Positions 57,052 to 64,000 of a stretch of DNA of 64,000 nt are shown piece by piece; the stretch's first letter is position 1, and each line of letters starts with the position of its first letter. The notes beneath the pieces were generated by a model. It was not told where the DNA came from and made no database searches. It saw only the letters and a program-made list of their open reading frames with translations. Position numbers and translations under genes: made by a program. This stretch comes from Phialocephala subalpina (taxonomy: Eukaryota; Ascomycota; Leotiomycetes; Helotiales; Mollisiaceae): the NCBI GenBank assembly GCA_900073065.1, contig FJOG01000061.1, forward strand, positions 179,119 to 243,118, given 5' to 3'.

Positions 57052-58172
57052 TCACAACGGATAATAAGCATGAAACCTCTGATTCCGAATATCCTTCCTC
57101 ACACCCGTCAAAAAGACCGTCGTCTCCTCAGCACTCCACCCCATCCCCCTCTCAAATAACCTCAAACTCATCCCCTCCAACCCATTTAAAAACATCTCCA
57201 ACTCAAACGCGCCTATCAACCTCAATCTCGGATCTTTCGGCCACGGATTACTCGGAATCTTATATTTCCTCTCCACAACAGCCTCAAACCCCGCCTCCTC
57301 AAACCATCCTTTATACCTCTCAGCATCCTCCAACGGCGCACCCATATGTTTCGCCGCCGCCAATACATATTCATTAAACTTCCTAAACGAACAATCCATC
57401 GGCAAACTCTCGTCGTCGCATCCTACAGCTCCGTATATACATTGGAACTCGATATATCCGCCGGGTTTTAGGGCAGTGTATGCTTGGGATATTAAGCCGG
57501 GGAAATCCCGGATCGATAATAGGAGGTCGCGGGCGAATATGAAGTCGAAGGATGACTGCCGCCAGGTCCAGGGTTGTTCGATATCGTCGATTTCGAAGCG
57601 GCAGTTGGGGGCGACCCTGGATTTTCTGTTAGAGAAGAGTTGGTTTGGAAGGGAGACAATGGGTACCATTTTGGCTGGATGGGTGCGATGTCTACTCCTA
57701 TTACTTCTGCGGAGGGGTACTCGTCTGCGATGTCAATGGCCCAGATACCGGTTCCGCATCCTAAATCCATGATCTTTTGAGGATGTTTGGAGATGGGGGC
57801 AAGGAAGCGTTTCTTTTCGAGGAGCATGTAGTATTTTGCGTGGGACATGTCGATTCGGTCCATTTCTTGTTCGTCCATTGGCATGCCGTACTCCTCTTTT
57901 CCATACGCAGCATACGTTCTTCCATTCTCGGTCACCCCTCGAATAATACTCGTCGAAAGAGAAGTCAATGAACTTCCTGCGATACTCGTACCCTGGCCCT
58001 GATCGCCGTTAGATGTCTCACTCCTCTACATCTCCAGAGACAGCCATACCTCATCCTCAAACCCCTCATCATGAGCCTCGATGGCCCCGACACTATCCGC
58101 ATCATGGGCATCGACTACCTCAAATTCATCGCTCGCATCCGCCTGTGTGCTCGCCTCCACTTGCTCAGTCAT
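57052..58172 (-). CDS. LaeA-like class I methyltransferase
   Basis: Three exons on minus: 58172-58050, 57998-57667, 57616-57052; phases 0 and 2; 339 residues. Introns: 58049-57999 (51 bases, GTATGG donor, TCTAAC branch) and 57666-57617 (50 bases, GTACCC donor, TCTAAC branch), the second restoring IQPKW-VAPNCRFEIDD. The acidic N-terminus (VVDAHDADSVGAIEAHDE) and ENGRTYAAYGKEEYGMPMDE are typical of the LaeA-like group. SAM motif I MDLGCGTGIWAID at 118-130, EVIGVDIAPIQP follows, later FDFIFARDL, LKPGGYIEFQ and a GWFEEAGFE. Relatives range from global regulators of secondary metabolism to dedicated pathway enzymes; which applies here is open. Divergently transcribed from the O-methyltransferase. 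Confidence 0.85.
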
Positions 58173-58875
58173 CGCGATATCTCTCTTTGACGCAGGAACC
58201 CGTCAACCTTGTCGTTGTCCACCTACGAGTCCACCTCAAAAGTATACAAATATTCCACAGCAAAGGAAGTCAGCCACCATAAAACACATTCTGAGGTCGA
58301 AACCCTCGGCTTCACCAGTTCCATTTTAGGCATAGTCAATTGATCATCCACGATCGGCTGCACTATCTCGCACTTACGTATTGGCTGTCCAATATGAGAA
58401 TGGTTTGGAGAATTGATGCACCACTACTGCAGTCCAAGACGTTGATAGTGCTGGATGTTGTAGTGATGATTGGGTGCTCAGACTTAGATATGACGAAGGC
58501 GTGCCCTAAAACTTCGCGGATGCTCACCCGAGGGCACAGTAGACTGCAGCACGCCAGTAGTCCAGAGACCTACCCGTTTGGGCATTATCCGAAGAACAGC
58601 ACCGAGATAGAGGGGTAACGAATCCCCACTTGAGCCTGGAACCACAGAGTAGCAAGGTTCGCGATACCGTACCGAAGATGCCATGTGGTTTGTTGGTACT
58701 ACTTCGTCTATCTCGTGCTACTCCAACATACATAAATAAAAACCTTGCTCCGTCAGCGTCCCATCGGTCTGGAGACGAACGCTTATCGAAACACACGCAA
58801 CACCTTCCGGATCCGAACGAGAGCTTATCTTGGTATTGATTAACCTAGACGTCGTACGAGGACGATCCAATCACA
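58173..58875. promoter_or_regulatory. shared divergent promoter of the methyltransferase pair
   Basis: 703 bases between two ATGs pointing apart. No defined operator recognised. Confidence 0.55.
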
Positions 58876-60320
58876 ATGGCAGCTCCTCCTCCTCCTCCGT
58901 CAGGACCGAATCAGGAATTAATCAAAGCAGCGAAGGAATTCGCTGCGGCTGCTGAGAGGTTTGATGGGAGTCAAAATGAGCAGATGAGGTTGTTGAAGGA
59001 GGCGGATACGTTGCGGTATTTGTTGGAGAGTCCGTTTGATAGGATGATGAAGCAGTGGGAAGGGGTGAGTTTTACCTGAGATGCTGGGCTGGAGAATTTG
59101 GAGAGTGGATGATTGATGATGGGTAGACTACTGTTATTTCCGCGCTGCATCTTTTGGTTGAAACGGGGGCGTTGGAGAAGATGCCGAAAGAGGGGAGTGT
59201 GACGCCAAAGGAGATCGCTGCTCTGATTAATATTGAGGAGAGTGCTATTGGTACATTTGCGTTTCTGGATTGTGGGCAGGATGGCTGATTGTGTACAGCG
59301 AGAGCCTTGAGACTTTGCGTTATGGAAGGGATTGCCGTCGAGACAGCGCCGAGTACATTTGCTCACAATACGAAATCCCTAGCATATGCCAGCCCAGGCT
59401 CAAGAGAGTTCTTCCGCATCTGGTACTCCCCTTCCATCTTTCCCTTTCATCACTCACTGACAAAACTCCAGTATGGAACAACTAAAAGCTTTCCTCAAGC
59501 TTCCGGATTATTTCAAGTCTCACACCCGAGAAGATCTCTTCAACCTCAAAAAATCTCCTTTTGCTTGGGCGTTTGACTTAGAAGGACTTACTTATTATGA
59601 AGCTATAAGTCACAATCCTGACAGGTTCAATATGTTCAATATGACAATGACCCAATTGGAGAACCAGGTCCCGATCCTGGGAATGTTTCCATGGCCGACT
59701 CTGAAGGCCGAAGTGGAAGCAGAACCTGAGAGGGCGTTTATTGTGGATATTGCAGGAAACAGAGGCCACTGCTTAGTGGCGATTGGCAAGGAGACTGAGA
59801 ATGGGTTTGGAGGAAAGGGGAAACTCATTTTGCAGGATAGGCCGGATGTCATTGCGAGTTTGACGCCGGAAGATATTCCCAATATCGAGACCATGGTTAT
59901 TGATTTCTTCGAGCCGCAGCCTGTCAAGAGTAAGTCATTCATCCCTGAGACTCGAGTTACATTGCATGCCCTGAGAGATGAGATGCTCACACAACACCAG
60001 ATGCACACGTCTACTTCCTCCGCCGCATCCTCCACGACTTCTACGAACCCGTCTGCATCACCATCCTCCGCAACATCGCATCAGCCATGGGACCCACATC
60101 CCGCCTCATCATCGCAGACATGATTCTCCCAGATAAGACCGAACTAGGAGGCGATATGACTATCTACTGGATGGATTTCTCGATGATGATGTTGAATGGG
60201 AAGGAGAAGACGAAAGGGGAGTTTGAGGAGATTCTTGGGGAGGCGGGGCTGGAGTTGGTGAAGATTTGGCCGTTTGGGTTTGGGGCACAGGCGAATATTG
60301 AGTGTAGGTTGAAGAGGTGA
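58876..60320 (+). CDS. O-methyltransferase (fungal plant-COMT-like type)
   Basis: Five exons: 58876-59064, 59127-59250, 59299-59422, 59472-59929, 60001-60320; phases 0,1,2,1; 404 residues. All introns are GT-AG, 48-71 bases. The N-terminal half is the helical dimerisation domain (ALHLLVETGALEKMP, SVTPKEIAALINIEE). The SAM site near residues 237-245 reads VDIAGNRGH where the family usually has VDVGGGxGH, i.e. two of three glycines are changed. The catalytic region YFLRRILHDFYEPVCITIL, with His in RILHDF, and SRLIIADMILPD match fungal O-methyltransferases of polyketide and other secondary pathways. The C-terminus MEDFS-type region reads IYWMDFSMMMLNGKEKTKGE. Likely partner of the divergent LaeA-like gene. 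Confidence 0.87.
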
Positions 60321-61450
60321 GGTTTAGATTACGGAGTAGGAGTTTGGGAGCGCGGGAGTGAGGAGCGGTTTGATGAACGAATTATAGACCAATACACAAC
60401 GAACGTCGATAGGTGGGAAGGTCGTTACCACTTCTCCGGTCACGAACAAGGCGTGGAACAGCAAGAAAAAGGATCATTTTGAGGACAAGTGCTGCTTCTG
60501 GTTGAAAGTCACGTGCTGCGTTTTTCGACTTCACTCTCAACAGCTCCTCCACTAGCTCTTTCTACAACATGAGAGTTGCCTTTATCCGGACTCCAAACGA
60601 GTATGCTCTGCTTCTCGGATGGTCCGTTCAATCCGCTGCTCAGACTGTCCCTCGAAGAAGTGCGAACGGCGAGTGCCTTTGCCTTTTCCTCGTTTTATTC
60701 AAGTCATTTTGACATTTGAAATTTGCTTTTGCTTCATACTTGCGTGTTTGCCTCCTTTTTCATTTGGCGCGAATTTTTGAACGGCGGCCAATCAAAGTCT
60801 TAGTCTCATATCAACCCGCAGTGGTGGAGACTTGCGGAGACGACTCGAGCTTGTGCCATGGGAACCAGTCAGATGAAGTTGTCGAGACTCGAGTCAGAAG
60901 TTAGGGGTGCAGATGTGGCGTTGCCAACAGCCAGTGAAAAACTGAGTAATCGAATCTCGACAGGGGAAGTTTCCTCGTTCACGCTAGCGATCCGATCCTC
61001 GCGCATTTCGACCTCATCCGCCCGTCTCCTAACCTCACCTCACCTCACCTCGCATCGCCTCGCATCTCCTCACCTCGCCTCGCCTCGCCTCACTTCGCGT
61101 CACCTCGCCTCTCCTCACCTCACCTCTCCTCACCGCACCTTTCCTCATCGCACCTCTCCTTGTCTCCTCGTCCTCGCTCACGTCCTCCTGCTCCTCGCTC
61201 ACGACGATGGATCCACGGCCGCACAAGATGGCACCTCATTAGCCAATTGGCAATTACTGGTCAAAAGCTTTGGAGCCTTTTCATTGCCTTTTGCGACATA
61301 TAAAGTCGATGTCACCTTGAGCATGTATTGTTTCGGTCCTTCAAATTCTGCTGGGCTACAGGACTACTTCCCAGCTTCCAGATTACGCTATAATTTCTTG
61401 AAGTTCCCAGAGCCAAAAACACTTTGCTGAACCAATATTCGTCCGCCAAT
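60321..61450. other. spacer with a microsatellite and the SYGQ-7 promoter
   Basis: No gene seen apart from the promoter: ATATAAAG at about 61298-61305 lies about 150 bases before the SYGQ-7 ATG. Confidence 0.55.
61026..61170. repeat. CTCAC/CTCGC pentamer microsatellite
   Basis: About 145 bases built mainly of CTCAC, CTCGC and CTCTC-type five-base units (for example CTCACCTCACCTCACCTCGC). Strand-asymmetric: pyrimidines on plus. Confidence 0.9.
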
Positions 61451-61640
61451 ATGCCGACGCTTTCAACAAGCTTCACTCCAATTCTCCCAAGGCCGTCAAC
61501 GCTGCCTGTCCAGCCCCCAATCCAGCCAACCTCTGCCTCAACTTCTGTTCATCCTGCAGATCCCTGTATGTATCTGCCACGGTTCCAAGTTTGTTCTTCA
61601 GTTGCGCGGGACCTAACTATTCATAGCTTATGGCCAGTAA
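61451..61640 (+). CDS. SYGQ-7: micro-gene of the HPxD/SYGQ peptide family
   Basis: Exon 1 61451-61565 (115 bases), intron 61566-61626 (61 bases; GTATGT donor, CCTAAC branch, TTCATAG acceptor), exon 2 61627-61640 (14 bases). Product 42 residues: MPTLSTSFTPILPRPS start, STSVHPADP core, SYGQ end. Clear sister of SYGQ-6. First plus-strand copy, separated from the others by the transporter, GH15, copia and methyltransferase genes. Confidence 0.7.
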
Positions 61641-63095
61641 CCCTTGCTTCCACCAACAAGCTTCCGCCATCCATAATGGCATAGCAGATACTCAGCTTGT
61701 GTTTTAATAGGACATTGGTCCCGTTGGTACCGGCTAGTAGATGGGAGCGGAGTATATTGCCGGTGCCTTCGCTTTCATACAAGGACAGTGCCATTTTTGA
61801 AAGGTGGTCATGGGTTCTTCTTGCGGTCATCAGGTTTTCGGTGCATTCTCCTCGTGGATTGTTGTCTCCATCTTGGTCCTGGCCCTGCCGCTTGCTTTAC
61901 ATTCGGGCTATGCTTTCCAGCGCAGATAGACTTGCAATCAAGTTTCTTCTTCTCGCCCACACCATTTTGTTCTTTCCGCATTACCCTGTCCAAGAATGCA
62001 GGCTTCACAATCTGGGGAAGGGAAAATGTCGTGGCCCGGACTCAGAAAATCCCCAGACAGAGAAAGCTTAAGGCAAGTGCCGTCTGACTTCCGTGGTAGG
62101 AAAACGTCACGGCGAGAACCAAGGATCCCAAGATAGGAAGTTTGAAGTTCTAACCAATCACGTTATCTCGCTTATACAACTCGTTACATTCCTATCTCTG
62201 AGAGCTGTCAGGCTCTGATCTGGCCTGATATATCCACGAGTCCGCCCAGTGAAATGCCATGATTAGTGCTATGTTTCCTGCACTAGGATTTTCTAAAGCC
62301 TGTGGTATTACCAAGTGAGAGCATCCCAACCCTGTTCCGAACGGGAACCGCCTCAAGTGACGCGGAAGGGCGACTGTGATGCAGGATCAGAGGTTTGCCG
62401 TCTTAGTCCATCCTCACTAAAAAGTGACGTTGCAGGGTATATAAGGCCCGTGGTAGTGCACTAGCCCTAACTTGGATCGCCAAGATTCTGCCTCATGACG
62501 GTGAGCAGTGCTCGCAGCCTCGCTCGCTCATGTAATATCTATCTCAAAATGCAAGTAAGCCACAGATTTCAGCCATTTGGCTCGCTCATTGGGGATGCAG
62601 TGCACGCCATGGTTGGTGCCATTGGTGAGATGCTCGGCAGGGTGCGCCTCCAAACGCACCCCTGCTCGGCATCGTGTTTCCATCGGAGAATTTGTATGCA
62701 TGGAGCATACCTCATTGGACGCACAGGATACAAGTATACTTATACTTTACGTGCATCCAATGAGGAAGGGGATAGAATTGTTACAGGAGAAAGAGTGCGT
62801 CTTGACCAGTATTTTAGAGCACAACGATTCGGTATCGTTGGGCGATGGCTTGCAATTTCAGCCAATCTTCGACGTACTCTCTTCATTTGTCACCGATGAA
62901 CGAGTGCACACAAGTGTGGTGCCAACGTTCAAGCAACACCAGCCGCCTGCCTCGCACCAAGATCTAGTATATATGGCAGAGTGGCCACCCTGATCGTTTT
63001 GTCTTCTGCTGTTACTCCAACTGCTACCAAATTCTTCTTCACGAACCACTTCAAAGTTATTTCGTTACCCAGTTGAACTAAAACATCACATCAGC
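61641..63095. other. spacer with the SYGQ-8 promoter
   Basis: No family-bearing frame. A TATATAAGG near 62438-62447 and a TATATATGG near 62966-62974 are TATA-like; the second serves SYGQ-8, the first has no recognised gene behind it. Confidence 0.5.
62887..62897 (+). promoter_or_regulatory. shared upstream element of SYGQ-8
   Basis: TTGTCACCGAT, about 70 bases upstream of the TATA box (TATATATGG). Confidence 0.5.
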
Positions 63096-63275
63096 ATGCC
63101 TTCGAACTCCGCTTTAAATATGCCGGGCCAAACCCCGGTGCCAGTAAAGCCCGCTTTAGTTTCTGTCACTCCTCAACCTGGGGTCCCTCATCCTGGAGAC
63201 ACTTGTACGTTTTTGCCTCTTCTTTGCTTACTACTTTTATATACTTGCTGATTCAACCAAGTCTATAGACAGTGA
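63096..63275 (+). CDS. SYGQ-8: micro-gene of the HPxD/SYGQ peptide family
   Basis: Exon 1 63096-63204 (109 bases), intron 63205-63261 (57 bases; GTACGT donor, GCTGAT branch, AACCAAG acceptor), exon 2 63262-63275 (14 bases). Product 40 residues: MPSNSALNMPGQTP start, GVPHPGDT core, FYRQ end. It has the same FYR exon-2 form as the degenerate SYGQ-3, and both share a GGCCAC box just after the TATA region and the GCTGATTC branch area. TATA about 125 bases before the ATG. Confidence 0.7.
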
Positions 63276-64000
63276 CGTCGGAGCGCGCGCATAGCCACAT
63301 TCTCATCCACACACACAACACCCAAGATGTAGCAAGAGACAGACTTGGTATTCTTTGGGACAGCATGGTTGGATGGAAGCACGAGCAGAAGTATAAGGTC
63401 ACTCGGAGCATGGAGCTTCTGGCCAGGAGCTAGCATGAGCATGGATTGGATAGGGATCTGTGTTTCCTTTTTTTGTCTATGGCTATTCGTCTGTTGCTGG
63501 TCTTACTCGGATCTTTGCGCATTATTATTCTTGGATGTCTTGTTAGTTATCTAGTTGATAATGTCTCTGCTGTGTCGCGCTTCCTGCACGTCGTGCAAAT
63601 GTTGTATGCAGCGACTGAGTAATCAATGCCACTTTATTTCATCCTTCATGGCGTTAACATCACTCCCTAGCGTGCTACTCGGGCTGCTGTTAGCACTAGG
63701 TTAGTAATGTGTTGCCTTTCAGAGAATTCTAAAGGGGTTGAGCTATGAAGCGTATATCATGAACTCATATTGACATGCAGGGAAGGTGGGATTGACAAAC
63801 AGGGACAGCTCCCAGATATGTCTCTTACAGTACTGAACAGTTGCATGCTTGTTCATAAGCCAACACTAGCGGCTTGAGTTCAATACTAGTGGTGTGATTA
63901 AGATTGCCGCAAAAACAAATAATGAGAATGAATGGTAGATTGGAAAGATCCTGAGAAGACAAGGACAATTTCCCGGTATTTTGGGCGTCTGACTGGCATC
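63276..64000. other. 3' flank of SYGQ-8, nothing recognised
   Basis: Window end; only short frames without family signals. Confidence 0.5.

Noticed and set aside
60858..61430. A 190-codon frame through the pentamer microsatellite.
   Set aside because: The frame exists only because the repeat lacks stops; the repetitive protein has no support.
1..64000. tRNA, rRNA and CRISPR features.
   Set aside because: No cloverleaf with consistent boxes, no rRNA-like stretch, and no regular repeat-spacer array; the host appears eukaryotic.

Overview
The window looks like nuclear DNA of a filamentous ascomycete (Pezizomycotina; a Leotiomycete-type genome is my guess, not shown). Reasons: genes with 45-65 bp GT-AG introns and CTAAC/CTAAT branch points, HET-domain, Zn2Cys6, LaeA-like and SLC35 genes, and long AT-rich blocks in which a former retrotransposon is riddled with TpA and stop codons, as repeat-induced point mutation (RIP) produces. 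Gene-like DNA alternates with AT-rich, repeat-bearing DNA.

Layout. 1-0.7 kb: AT-rich block. 0.7-6.5 kb: remnant of a HET protein, a seven-helix membrane protein and an intact HET-domain gene, all on minus. 8-10.6 kb: two decayed genes, a flavin monooxygenase lacking its centre and a multi-helix membrane protein broken by frameshifts, one of them a 7-bp repeat expansion. 11.7-17.6 kb: a probable galactoside-use cluster: GH35-type beta-galactosidase, divergent Zn2Cys6 regulator, and a sugar/H+ symporter damaged by a perfect 250-bp tandem duplication plus a deletion. 20.3-23.5 kb: a large conserved fungal protein. 25.2-28.3 kb: a TetX-like flavoprotein and a TauD-like dioxygenase. 28.3-43.5 kb: a repeat-rich accessory region with segmental duplications, an AT-rich TIR element and a TauD-gene fragment. 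43.9-50.2 kb: an SLC35C2-like transporter and a GH15 enzyme. 50.7-56.8 kb: a complete but RIP-degraded Ty1/copia element with 172-bp LTRs and a 5-bp target duplication, carrying a younger nested insertion. 57-60.3 kb: a divergent pair of methyltransferase genes (LaeA-like and O-methyltransferase). 60.3-64 kb: more repeat-rich DNA.

The most striking item is a family of eight related micro-genes (about 30.0, 35.8, 37.3, 38.5, 40.5, 42.4, 61.5 and 63.1 kb). Each encodes a proline-rich peptide of about 32-42 residues in two exons. Exon 1 always ends in HP-x-D-[T/P] plus one base; a 56-61 bp phase-1 intron follows; exon 2 is always 14 bases and gives [S/F]Y[G/R]Q-stop. Most copies have a TATA box 120-190 bp before the ATG, and five share a TTGTCACCGAT-like element 65-100 bp further upstream. 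I do not recognise this family. I name the copies SYGQ-1 to SYGQ-8 for convenience only.
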